From Saprospiraceae bacterium (GTDB taxonomy: Bacteria > Bacteroidota > Bacteroidia > Chitinophagales > Saprospiraceae): a DNA stretch of 64,000 nt. Position 1 is the stretch's first letter; every line of letters begins with the position of its first letter. Below, in pieces: positions 53,658 through 63,610 of this stretch. The stretch lies in the NCBI GenBank assembly GCA_016715405.1, contig JADKAE010000013.1, positions 1 to 64,000 of the forward strand, read 5' to 3'. Under the pieces are notes generated by a model that was not told the origin of the DNA, made no database searches, and worked only from the letters and a program-made list of their open reading frames with translations. The position numbers and the translations under genes are program-made.

Positions 53658-54934
53658 ATGCAGCACCTCCTGATCTACATATACTCACTGGCCATTATCC
53701 TCTACCGCCTCGCAATCGGGCTGGTTTCTCCTTTTAACACAAAAGCAAAACTTTGGATACAGGGCCGAAAAAACTGGCAGCAACGCCTGCAACTGGCGGT
53801 GAAACCCCTGCATGAAGCCGGCAAGCCCATCGTATGGGTGCATTGCGCATCGCTGGGTGAATTTGAGCAGGGCAGGCCGCTCATCGAGGCGCTGCGCGCA
53901 CAATACCCGCAACTGGCTATCGTGCTTACCTTTTATTCGCCATCGGGTTACCAGATCCGTCAAAATTATGCCCATGCCGACGTGGTGTGTTATATGCCGC
54001 TCGATACGCGCCGCAATGCCTTACTTTTTGTAAAAATACTCCAACCCCGGTTAGTTGTTTTTGTGAAATACGAATTCTGGTACCACCACTTACAAGCGCT
54101 ATTTCAGGCACAAATCCCCGTTATCCTGGTTGCCGCCCTGTTTCGCCCCGGACAACTTTTTTTTAAGTGGTACGGCGAGCCTTTTCGCCGACTGCTGAAG
54201 GGCTATAGCCGTATTTTTGCACAAAACGAGTATTCGGCCGCCCTGATTCGAAAAGCCGGCGTAAACCAGGTGGAAGTGGCCGGCGATACCCGGGTCGACC
54301 GGGTGATGCAAATGGCCGCCCAACCTGCTACATACGAAGCAGTAGAGGTATTTGCCGGAAACTCGCCCGTATGGGTTTGCGGTAGCACCTGGCCGCAGGA
54401 CGAAGCGCTCCTGCTCCTTTTATCAATACACAACTTCCCTCCAGGTGGAAGGTAATCATCGCACCCCACGAAATCTCGGAAAATCATATCGCCGGACTGG
54501 AAAAAGGCCTTTCTATCGGCGCCGCTCGTTATTCGCAATATGCACAAACACCGGCGCCCACGGCTGCCCGGGTATTGATCATCGACAACGTGGGTATGCT
54601 GGCGCATCTATACCAATACGGCCGGCTTGCCTATATCGGCGGCGGTTTCGGCCACGGTATCCACAATACGCTCGAGCCGGCGGCATTCGGCCTGCCCGTC
54701 TTATTCGGTCCCCGGTATGGAAAATTTGAAGAAGCGGTTTATCTTGTGGCGCATGGCGGCTTTTTCGCTGTATCGTCCGCCGATGAGTTACACAGGTTTT
54801 TTCAATACTTGTTACAGGAAGACGCCCAGCAGCAAGCCTCGGCGGAAATACACAAGTACCTGCAACAAATGCAGGGCGCTACAGCCCGAATAATGGGTTA
54901 CCTGGCAAACTCAGGATGGTTGACACAGCGATAA
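53658..54934 (+). CDS. waaA: 3-deoxy-D-manno-octulosonic-acid (Kdo) transferase
   Basis: About 425 codons joined across one shift near 54440. An N-terminal membrane anchor (YIYSLAIILYRLAIGLVSPF) precedes the GT-30 fold: IWVHCASLGEFEQGRPLIEAL, VLTFYSPSGYQIR, YMPLDTRRNALLFVKILQPRLVVFVKYEFWYH and RIFAQNEYSA; the C-half has RLAYIGGGFGHGIHNTLEPAAFGLPVLFGPRYGKF, the CMP-Kdo-binding region. It adds Kdo to lipid A at the inner membrane. The methyltransferase gene starts 13 bp after it. Confidence 0.95.
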
Positions 54935-54947
54935 CAACGGGCTACGT

Positions 54948-55781
54948 ATGCGGCGATTCGTTTTTTTACTGCACTATACCTGGCAATGGCTCGCCTTTTA
55001 TTGCCGTGCAAAAACCGTATACAATCTGCAATCCCCCTTTTTGACTGAATTGGCGCAGGTAGTAGTTGAAGACCGGCGTAGGTTTTATGCCTTCGAATTG
55101 GTAAAAGGCTTGCGCCAAATATTTGCCAAAGATTCCACTCCAATCGCTATTCAAGATATCGGCGCCTCTTCGAAAGTATGGGCCGGCTCCCCACGCCCAA
55201 TAAACGCCATTGCGAAGTACAATGCCATTAGCCCATCTGCCGGCGAAATACTCTTCCGCCTGGTCAACTGGCTCAAGCCGGCCACCATGCTCGAACTGGG
55301 AACTTCGCTGGGTCTCTCGGCGGTATACCAGTCGGCAGCGGCGCCGCACGCCCGCTTTGTTACGGTAGAAGGCCACGCCGAACTGGCCGCCATCGCCCGT
55401 CGGATGCTGGGACTGGCCCACATGCCACAGGTGGAAGTCCTACACGCCTCTTTTTCTCATGCGCTGGCCACTTATCTTCCCTCGCTTCAACGGCTCGACT
55501 ATCTCTTTATCGACGGCGATCATCGCTACGAACCCACGATTGAATACGTGTGGCAATGCCTGCCCTATGCCCACGAAAATAGCGTATTTGCGATAGCCGA
55601 TATACACTGGTCAGCAGAAATGAACCGCGCCTGGCGCCACCTGCAGGCACTGCCCGAAGTGAGCCATAGCATCGACTTGTTTGATGTAGGATTGCTTTTT
55701 TTTAAAAAAGGTTTTGCAGAAAAAACGGCGTGCAGCCTTATTCGCTATCGCCACAAGCCCTGGCGGGTAGGAGTTTTTTAG
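54948..55781 (+). CDS. Class I SAM-dependent O-methyltransferase-like protein
   Basis: 277 residues, intact. SAM-binding core MLELGTSLGLSAVYQSAAA (motif I), then FVTVEGHAELAAIARRML, LDYLFIDGDHRYEPTIEYV and FAIADIHWSAEMNRAW. The arrangement resembles Methyltransf_24/caffeoyl-CoA-type O-methyltransferases, and the DGDH and D-HW residues could bind metal. It is probably cotranscribed with waaA, but a lipopolysaccharide substrate is only suggested by that position. Confidence 0.85.
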   Translation: MRRFVFLLHYTWQWLAFYCRAKTVYNLQSPFLTELAQVVVEDRRRFYAFELVKGLRQIFAKDSTPIAIQDIGASSKVWAGSPRPINAIAKYNAISPSAGEILFRLVNWLKPATMLELGTSLGLSAVYQSAAAPHARFVTVEGHAELAAIARRMLGLAHMPQVEVLHASFSHALATYLPSLQRLDYLFIDGDHRYEPTIEYVWQCLPYAHENSVFAIADIHWSAEMNRAWRHLQALPEVSHSIDLFDVGLLFFKKGFAEKTACSLIRYRHKPWRVGVF

Positions 55782-55850
55782 CACTTAGCACTCAGCTGTC
55801 CGGTCTTAGCAGCTGACTGCTGAGAGCTAACTGCTAACTGCTAAATTTAA
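55780..55850. repeat. TAACTGC / AGCACTTAGC word hairpin
   Basis: GCACTTAGCACTCAGC words, then AGCTGACTGCTGAGAGC and TAACTGC x2, starting at the TAG of the methyltransferase gene; the two halves are partly complementary. Confidence 0.75.
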
Positions 55851-56136
55851 CACATGTTAAACTCCCCGTCAGCTATTTCAAATTTAAAAAAATCGCCTAT
55901 ATTGCATGCATAACGATTGAAGAATCGTTGTAGTAAAGCCACGCAAGTGCCAAATAGTTTTTGCCTCAACATTTTAACAATAAAGGTTGGACTTCAGTGA
56001 CTATGGCGGGCCTCAGCTCCTTTCAGGGAGTTCCCAATTGGGACAAGGGGATTACAGAACCACAATAGCCGCCTTAATCCTGTTTATCTGGGGCCAAAAT
56101 CTCCCTGCTACTTGTGTGGCTTTCTTCTTTTCTATT
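55851..56136. other. Spacer without a supported gene
   Basis: This part of the 600-bp gap shows only a small hairpin, AACGATT-GAAG-AATCGTT (55912-55929), and an open frame (55987-56181) that begins at an unsupported start and ends inside the GTTTAGCG repeat; I do not call it. From 56233 to 56381 I see no gene apart from a TACCTTCG box-like octamer near 56282. Confidence 0.5.
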
Positions 56137-56232
56137 GCCTTCGGCAGTTTAGCGATATGGTTTAGTGCATGCGCAGTTTAGCGTTAGGGTTTAGTTTGCT
56201 AAACATACAGCTAACCGACAACCCACAACCCC
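56137..56232. repeat. GTTTAGCG-family word repeat
   Basis: CCTTCGGC, AGTTTAGCGATATGG, TTTAGTGCATGCGCAG, TTTAGCGTTAGGG, TTTAGTTTGCTAAACATACAGCTAA, continuing into CCGACAAC words. Its first 75 bp are almost the same as 28432-28505. It precedes the second macroglobulin gene. Confidence 0.88.
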
Positions 56233-56381
56233 CTCCTCTTTTTTTTTCCAGGTTTGATTGCTGATTGAACAATAATTTCACTACCTTCGACGTCAGTCAT
56301 TCGGTGACTGCATGTTGCGCTTTTTGCACAATATAAGCCTGCCGGAAGAGCATTTCAAACCCTACGTAAATTCACATCCCC

Positions 56382-59300
56382 ATGCGTTTTGTTAACTTCC
56401 ATTCGTTCAGCAAAACGGCCGTATTGGCCCTGCTGGCTACCGCTATTTCTGTTGGTATTTTTTCATGTAAAAGCGATGTCCGCGCCAAAAGATGCCCGAC
56501 AGCGTGAGCGCGTATGTGTATGCCCACACTTCAGGTATTGTATCCAAAGCTGCGCCCGTGCGCATACGGTTTGTATCGCCGGTAGTGGCCGCCGATAAAG
56601 CCGGTGAAGCCGCTGATGCTTCGCTGCTTGCACTGTCACCCTCCGCAAAAGGCGTCCTTACCTGGGAAGACTCCCAAACGCTGCGCTTTGACCCCCAGAC
56701 ACCCCTCTCTTCCAGCACGACTTATGTGGGCAGCGTAAAGCTAAGCGCCCTATTCGACAACGTACCCGCCGAAGCCGCCGTGTTTGAATTCGATTTTCGC
56801 ACGCGCGATCAGCATTTTGAAGTAAAAATTGACGGGCTGTTTGCCGCCAACCCCAAAGAGTTAGCGAAACAAGAGCTCAAAGGCTCGCTCTTTACCGCCG
56901 ACGTAGCCGCGGCCGAAGAAATCGAACAACTCCTCAAAGCCGACCAGCAGGGCAAAAACTTGTCGATCGACTGGACGCACACAGGCGACGGCCTCCAACA
57001 CGACTTTCTTGTGCGAGGCATAGCCCGCGGCGATAAGGACGGCGAAATGTCGCTGAGTTGGAACGGCTCGCCTATTGGACTAAGCCTAAAAGGCAATGAA
57101 AAAGTAGAGGTGCCCTCGCTCAGCAATTTCAAAGTAACCGACGCCCGCGTAGAGCAGGGCGAAGACCAATATATACTGCTCCATTTTTCCGACCCGCTGA
57201 AGGAATCGCAAACACTCGACGGACTCGTCACGCTGGCCAACTATGCAGGCAACCTGCGCTTTTTGATAGACGGCCAGCAACTGCGTATTTATCCTTCCGA
57301 AAAGCTGAGCGGCGAACAACGCGTTTTTGTCAACGCAGGCGTGCGCAATACCGCCGACAGGCAGATGAAACAAGCCAGCGAGTGGAGTGTTACCCTCGAA
57401 AACGTCAAACCCCAGGTGCGCCTGGTAGGCCGCGGCGTGATTATGCCCAATTCGAACGGACTTATCTTTCCATTCGAAGCAGTAGGGCTTAACGCAGTAG
57501 ATGTGGAGGTATTTAAAATTTTTAATAATAACATTCTCCAATTCCTTCAAACCAACGAACTCGATCAGAGCGGCTACGACTTGTACCGCGTGGGCCGCGT
57601 AGTGCTCCAACGCAAAGTATCGCTGCAGTCGCTGAACCCCAGCGCCCGTACATCCGAATGGACCCGCTACGCCCTCGACCTGAGCAAGATGATCTCACAA
57701 GATCCCGACGCGATCTACCAGATCAGGATTGGCTTTAGGCCTTCTTATTCGCTTAGCCGCTGCAATGCCGGCAATGTCGACGCCCAACAGGAAGAAGACG
57801 CACTGACAGCTACCGATGATTTCCCCAAAGACGAAGACGGCGAACTCCGCACGATTATGGACTACTGGTACGGTCCCGAGGGATATTACGAGGAGTACCA
57901 GTGGGAACAACGCGAAGATCCCTGCTATTCGGCCTATTACAACTCCGAGCGCTTTGTATCGCGCAATGTGGTGGCCTCCAACCTCGGCATTATCGCCAAG
58001 GGAGGCAACGACAATAGCTATATGGTGATCGTAGCCGATTTGCGCACGGCTAAACCCATTTCCGGCGCTGATCTGCAGTTTTATGATTTTCAGCAACAAC
58101 TTCTCCCAGGCCAAAACGGACGCCAACGGTATAGCTTCGGTGTCTATGTCGCGCAAACCTTTTGTAGTGGTGGCCAAACAAGGTACCGAAAAAGGCTACC
58201 TCCGCATGGGCGACGGCAACTCGCTGTCTTTGAGCCGCTTTGACGTTGACGGACAGGTAACCCAAAAAGGTCTCAAAGGATTTCTCTATGGCGAACGCGG
58301 CGTATGGCGCCCCGGCGATTCGGTATTCCTGAATTTCATCCTGGAAGACCGCTCCAAACGCCTGCCGGCTAATTACCCGATTTCGTTTGAATTGTACGAC
58401 CCTCGCGGACAACTACAGGAAAAACGCACCGTGCTTAACCAGGTCAATAATGTCTATCCGCTTCATTTTGCCACGCGCAGCGACGCCTCCACGGGCAACT
58501 GGATGGCCAAAGTAAAAGCCGGCGGAGCTACCTTCGAACGCACGATCAAGGTGGAGACTATCAAACCCAACCGCATCAGTATCCAACTGGATTTTGGTAA
58601 AGAATACCTCAGCGCCGCCGATGAGCCCATCAAAACGACTTTGAAAGCCAATTGGCTGCACGGCGCCCCGGCCGCCAATCTGCGCGCCAAGGTGGAAGTA
58701 CAACTCAAACCGACGAAAACCACATTCCCGAAATATGGCGGCTTTGTCTTCGACGACCCCGCCCGCCGTATGGAAGAAACCGAAGCCCGCACGGTATACG
58801 ACAGCCAACTCGACGGCAACGGCACGGCGCCGCTCAAACTCGAATTGCTCAACAACCAACAGGCGCCCGGCAAAGTGCTGGCCAGCTTCAAAACCCGCGT
58901 ATTTGAGCGCGGCGGCGATTTTAGTTCGGATAATTTTACGGTGCCTTACCACCCATACAGTGTATACGCCGGAGTCGACGTACCCCAGAATCGCTATGGC
59001 GAAAAAAGGGTGGATTTGAATAAAAATGCCGACCTGGGCTTTGTCGCCCTCGACGTCACAGGCAAACCCATGTCGGGCCGCTCGCTCAAAGTAGGCCTGT
59101 ACCGCGTGGAATGGCGCTGGTGGTGGGATTCGGGCTACGACGACGTAACCCGCTACAACACCGGCAACCACTACGACGCGCTCGAGACCAAAGACGTAGT
59201 GACCAACGGGCAGGGCGAAGCCAAGTGGAATATCAATATCAAAGAATGGGGCCGCTACATGGTGCGCGTGTGCGATACCGAAAGCGGACACTGTACCGGC

Positions 59301-62002
59301 GATTACTTCTATTCCGGTTATCCCTGGTTTGAAGGCGACGACCAGAACCGCGAAGCAGCGGCTATGATCAATTTCGCAGCCGATAAAAAGAAATACAACG
59401 TAGGCGAAACCGTCTCGCTGACGGTGCCAACCGGCGAGGCAGGCCGCGTGCTGCTCACCCTCGAAAATGGCACCAAAGTGCTGCAGTCTTTCTGGAAAGA
59501 CGCCAAAGCCGGCGATAACACGATCACTTTTACTGCTACCGCCGATATGGCGCCTACGATATACGCACACGTATCCCTTATACAGCCGCACGCACAGGTT
59601 AAAAACGACCTGCCCATCAGATTATACGGCGTTATCCCCGTCCACGTAGAAGACCCCGCTACCCGCCTGGCGCCCAAAATCGCCATGCCCGAGGTACTCC
59701 AACCCGAACAAAGCGTGACGGTGGAGGTGTCGGAAGAAAAAGGCCAGGCGATGGCCTACACGGTGGCTATCGTCGATGAAGGATTGCTTGGCCTGACCCG
59801 CTTTAAAACCCCCAATCCCTGGGACGCCTTCTACGCCCGCGAAGCCCTCGGCGTGCGCACCTGGGACGTATACGACCAGGTACTGGGCGCCTACGGCGCT
59901 GAGTTGGAGCGCATCCTCAGCATCGGCGGCGACGCCGAACTGGTGCGGGGCGCGGCTAAGGATAAAGTCAACCGCTTTAAACCCGTGGTGATCCACCTCG
60001 GGCCCTTTATGCTGCAAAAAGGCCAGAAGGCCCGGCATACCGTGAAACTGCCCAACTACGTCGGCGCAGTGCGCACGATGGTCGTAGCTGCCAACAAAGG
60101 CGCCTACGGCAGTGCGGAAAAGACCACGCCTGTGCGCAAACCGCTCATGGTGCTGGCCACGCTGCCACGCGTATTGAGCCCGGGCGAATCGCTCAAACTG
60201 CCGGTCAATGTGTTTGCCATGGAAGCCAAGGTGAAAAGCGCCACGATTTCGGTAAAAGAAAACAGCGGCTTGGTGAAAATCAACGGACAAAGCTCGCAGA
60301 CGCTCAACTTCTCCGCCCCGGCGATAAGATGGCTTATTTCGACCTGCAAGTGGCCGAAAAAGTGGGCGTAGCCAAGTTTACGGTGGTGGCCGAAGGCGCA
60401 GGCGAAAAAGCCTCGCAGGAGATCACCCTCGAAGTGCGCAATCCGAACCCCTACGTGACGGAAGTTGTCTCGAAAGTGCTGGCCTCCGGTGATACCTGGT
60501 CGCCGACCATCAAACCGTTGGGCATGCCGGGCACCAACAAGGTGACCCTCGAAGTATCGGGCATCCCGCCGATTAACCTCGGCGAACACCTCGACTACCT
60601 GCTGCAATATCCCTACGGCTGTCTCGAACAAACCCTGTCGGGCGGCTTCCCGCAGTTGTACGTGAGCAAGTTGCTCGAACTCAGCGAAGAACAAAAGCAG
60701 CGCATACCTAAACATATCAAAGCTACTATCGACAGGCTAAAGCAATTCCAGACCTCCCAGGGCGGCTTTGCTTACTGGCCCGGCCAAACCGGTCCCGACC
60801 AGTGGACGACCACCTATGCCGGCCACTTCCTGCTCGAAGCCAAAGCACTCGGATACACTGTGCCTCCGGCCATGCTGGAGCGCTGGATAGATTTCCAGAA
60901 AAAATCATCGAGGTTGTGGGATCCTCAACTGCGAGAATACGGGTATTACCCCGAAGACAGCTACGAACTTATCCAGGCCTACCGCCTGTATACGCTAGCC
61001 CTGGCCAAAGAAACCGATATGGCCGGCATGAACCGCCTGCGCGAGCACAAAGGCTTGAGCTCCGCAGCTAAATGGCGCCTGGCCGCCGCTTACGCCGTGG
61101 CCGGTAAACCCGAGGTGGCAAAGAGTATTATTGCCAATGTAAGCAAAACGCCCAAGCCTTATACCGAACTCTCGTACACCTATGGCTCCGACCTGCGCGA
61201 CAGGGCGATGATCCTTGAAACCCTGCTGTTGCTGGGCGACAAATCCAACGCCGCAGAGATGGTAAAATACGTATCCGAGCAACTCAGCGGAGGCAACTGG
61301 TATAGCACCCAGACGGTTTCTTTCTCCCTGCTGGCCATTGGTAAGTTCGTGGGCGATTCTGACGTAAGCAAAAAGGTACAGTTTGTCTACCAAATCAACG
61401 GCGGACAAAGCGTCAACGCCGGCTCTAATACGCCGGTTATGCAAATCAACGTACCTATAAACGGCAGCGAGAAAAAGGTGATGGTGAAAAATAGCAACGG
61501 CGGCGTGCTCTACGCCAGGGTAATCCAGCAAGGTCAGCCCCTGGCCGGCCAGGACAAGAGCGGCGCCAACCAACTCGACGTGGCCGTAGCCTACTTCGAT
61601 ATGCAAGGCAAAACCATCAACCCCGCTACGATTGCCCAGGGCACCGACTTTGTCGCCGAAGTGAAGGTGACACACCCGGGCGTGCGGGGCATTCCATACC
61701 GCGAACTGGCCCTGAGCCAGATTTTCCCGTCCGGCTGGGAGATCGTCAACTCGCGCATGGACCAGCTACAGGCGTTCCAGGCCGGCGACCGCCCCGAATA
61801 CCGCGATTTCCGCGACGACCGCGTGAATACTTTCTTTGATTTGAACGAACAACAAACGGTGGTGTACCGCGTACAGCTCAACGCAGCCTACCAGGGCCGG
61901 TATTACCTGCCCGCGGTATCCTGCGAGGCGATGTACGATAATTCGATCTACGCCCGCAAACAGGGCATGTGGGTAGAAGTCGGAGCACCGTCTGAGATAT
62001 AG
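56382..62002 (+). CDS. Alpha-2-macroglobulin family lipoprotein with thioester motif
   Basis: About 1,873 codons. ATG 56382 gives a lipoprotein signal (MRFVNFHSFSKTAVLALLAT..VGIFSC). A one-base change near 56487 moves to the main frame (MPDSVSAYVYAHTSG). It has Ig-like MG domains, an MG2 domain (GFLYGERGVWRPGDSVFLNF, from about residue 635), an A2M segment (AYTVAIVDEGLLGLTRFKTPNPWDAF) and a thioester domain with YPYGCLEQ (about 1413), then a C-terminal receptor-like domain. Further shifts near 58110 and 60330 are one-base. The layout resembles E. coli YfhM, an inner-membrane-anchored protease trap, but no pbpC follows. It is clearly distinct from the 19547 gene in sequence and anchoring. Confidence 0.9.
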
Positions 62003-62097
62003 GAGAGTGAGTGAGGGAGTGAGGGAGTGAGGGAGTGAATTTGTCAAAGATCCCTCCCTCTCTCACTCCCTCCCTCCTCCCCTCCCTCCCCGTCGCC
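62003..62097. repeat. GGAGTGAG / CTCACTCC octamer hairpin
   Basis: Left arm 62003-62038 of GAGTGAGG octamers, starting directly after the macroglobulin TAG; right arm 62049-62090 of CCCTCCCT/CTCACTCC words, ending near the SDR C-terminus. Confidence 0.9.
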
Positions 62098-62874
62098 TCA
62101 CTGCCTGCCAGGATGCCCCCGTCAATCGTCAGCTCGATGCCCGTGACGTACTTGCTTTCCTCGCAAGCCAGGTACAGGGCGCCGTAGGCTACGTCTATCG
62201 GCTCGCCGAAATGTCCCAGGGGAATCCCAAATTCGACATCTTTGATAATTGCATCGCGTTGGGGGCCGTCGCCCAGCATGGCATCCCACATGGGGGTCAT
62301 AATGGCCGCCGGGTGGATACTATTGCAGCGGATCTTGTAGCCTTTTTCGGCGCAATAGAGTGCCACGCTTTTCGAATGGTTTCTCACTGCCGCCTTGCTC
62401 GACGCGTAGGCCACCGCGCCGGGGAATACCCACCACGCCGCTACGGGATGAGATATTCACAATACTGCCGCCCTGCGCCTTCATAAGTTTGATAGCGTAT
62501 TTACAGCCCAGCATTACGCCGGTGGCGTTCACGCGGTGTACTTCGTCCCAGGTGGCCAGGTCGGCGTTTTCGGCGTCGAAAGGGCCGGGGGCTTCCAGGA
62601 AACCCGTGATACCTGCGTTGTTAACCAGCACGTCGAGCCGGCCGAATTGCTGGGAGATATAATCGCTTGCGGCTATCCAGTCATCCTCCAGTCGCACATC
62701 CAGTCGACGGTACTCCGCGCGATCGCCAAGGCTGCGGGCTACCGATTCTCCCTCTTCATCTCTGATATCTGAGAGGATCACATAGCCGCCTTCCTGGTGG
62801 AATAATTCGGCGATAGCTTTGCCAATGCCCCGGGCTGCGCCGGTAATGAGGATGATTTTGTGGGTTAATCGCAT
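62098..62874 (-). CDS. Short-chain dehydrogenase/reductase
   Basis: About 258 codons. Rossmann motif LITGAARGIGKAIAELF, DVRLEDDW, LVNNAGITGFL (NNAG), Ser in IVNISSRSG, and catalytic YASSKAAVRNHSK (Tyr/Lys) after a shift near 62420. The tail is IPLGHFGEPIDVAYGALYLACEESKYVTGIELTIDGGILAGS. That is the standard SDR end, and a TGA (62098-62100) lies just there, one base out of frame. As read, the open frame runs on to 61878, through the repeat and into the macroglobulin 3' end. It is an NAD(P)H-dependent cytoplasmic oxidoreductase; the substrate is not predictable. Confidence 0.87.
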
Positions 62875-62894
62875 GTGTTCTTTTATTTATTTAG

Positions 62895-62922
62895 CCCAAA
62901 GTCGCATAGTCTGATAGTCTTC
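62895..62922. repeat. GTCGCATA/CAAAGTCG short word tract
   Basis: CAAAGTCGCATAGTCTGATAG, ending within 2 bp of the stop codon (62923-62925) of the minus-strand membrane protein. Same word family as 36771, 42041 and 53521. Confidence 0.7.
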
Positions 62923-63465
62923 TTACTTCCTCGGCAGCCACCAACCCAGCCAAACGCCCACCACACTCCAGGGCACCACGGCATCAATGAGATAACCGAT
63001 AGAATCGCCTTCAAACCAGATGCTGTTCATGTAAGGGATGGTTAGATAACCGATGAAGCCAACGGCTACCGCTGACATCAAGGCGGTTTTCAGATTGAGA
63101 TCCGCGAATTTGAGGAGGAGCCAGACCAGGAAAAAGGCGGCTACTATGTCAATGGCAAAGCCGCGGAGCATGTTCATGCCCATGGCCGTGCTCATGGATT
63201 TGTGGTAACTGACGGTGGCCCAGGGTTTGCCGGCCTGACTTTCCATCAGGGCCTGCTCTTGCTCGTAGCCGCTCCCCGGAGGTACGCCGGGCAACATGTA
63301 GGTGCCTTCTTCCGTCAAATACTTGCTCAGTGATTGCATAATGCTGTCCTGATTGGGCGTGTAGGTAAATTCCGATTTGTGGACCTGCAGGGCAGACCAG
63401 GAGAGGAATTGCCAGATGAATAGGATCACGGCGCTAACCAGCGTGCCAATTAGTTGTTTTGTCAT
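62923..63465 (-). CDS. Predicted membrane protein of unknown family
   Basis: 180 residues, intact. Four hydrophobic segments: near the start (LIGTLVSAVILFIWQFLSW), about 100-120 (MLRGFAIDIVAAFFLVWLLL), about 127-145 (ALMSAVAVGFIGYLTIPYM) and about 158-176 (YLIDAVVPWSVVGVWLGWWL). A soluble loop of about 70 residues follows the first helix and should face the periplasm. I do not recognise a family. Confidence 0.8.
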   Translation of the reverse strand: MTKQLIGTLVSAVILFIWQFLSWSALQVHKSEFTYTPNQDSIMQSLSKYLTEEGTYMLPGVPPGSGYEQEQALMESQAGKPWATVSYHKSMSTAMGMNMLRGFAIDIVAAFFLVWLLLKFADLNLKTALMSAVAVGFIGYLTIPYMNSIWFEGDSIGYLIDAVVPWSVVGVWLGWWLPRK

Positions 63466-63511
63466 TGGTATTCGTTTTGATGTGAAAAAATTAAAAATAT
63501 ATAATAGCTTG

Positions 63512-63560
63512 TCTCGACTCTGTGGTTACTCTGTGTGAACTCCGTGAAACTCTGTGGTTA
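63512..63560. repeat. CTGTGGTTACT/CTCTGTG word tract
   Basis: ACTCTGTGGTT, ACTCTGTGTGA, ACTCCGTGAAA, ACTCTGTGGTT: four 11-bp imperfect units in tandem, in the spacer before the membrane protein gene. No complementary arm is visible. Confidence 0.75.
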
Positions 63561-63610
63561 AAAAATCAAAGCCACCCCTTGTTAAATCTAAACTCAAATT
63601 TTCAACCACT

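Noticed and set aside
55987..56181. Small membrane protein of about 64 residues
   Set aside because: No supported start codon, and its last part is encoded by the dispersed GTTTAGCG repeat; hydrophobicity alone is not enough.
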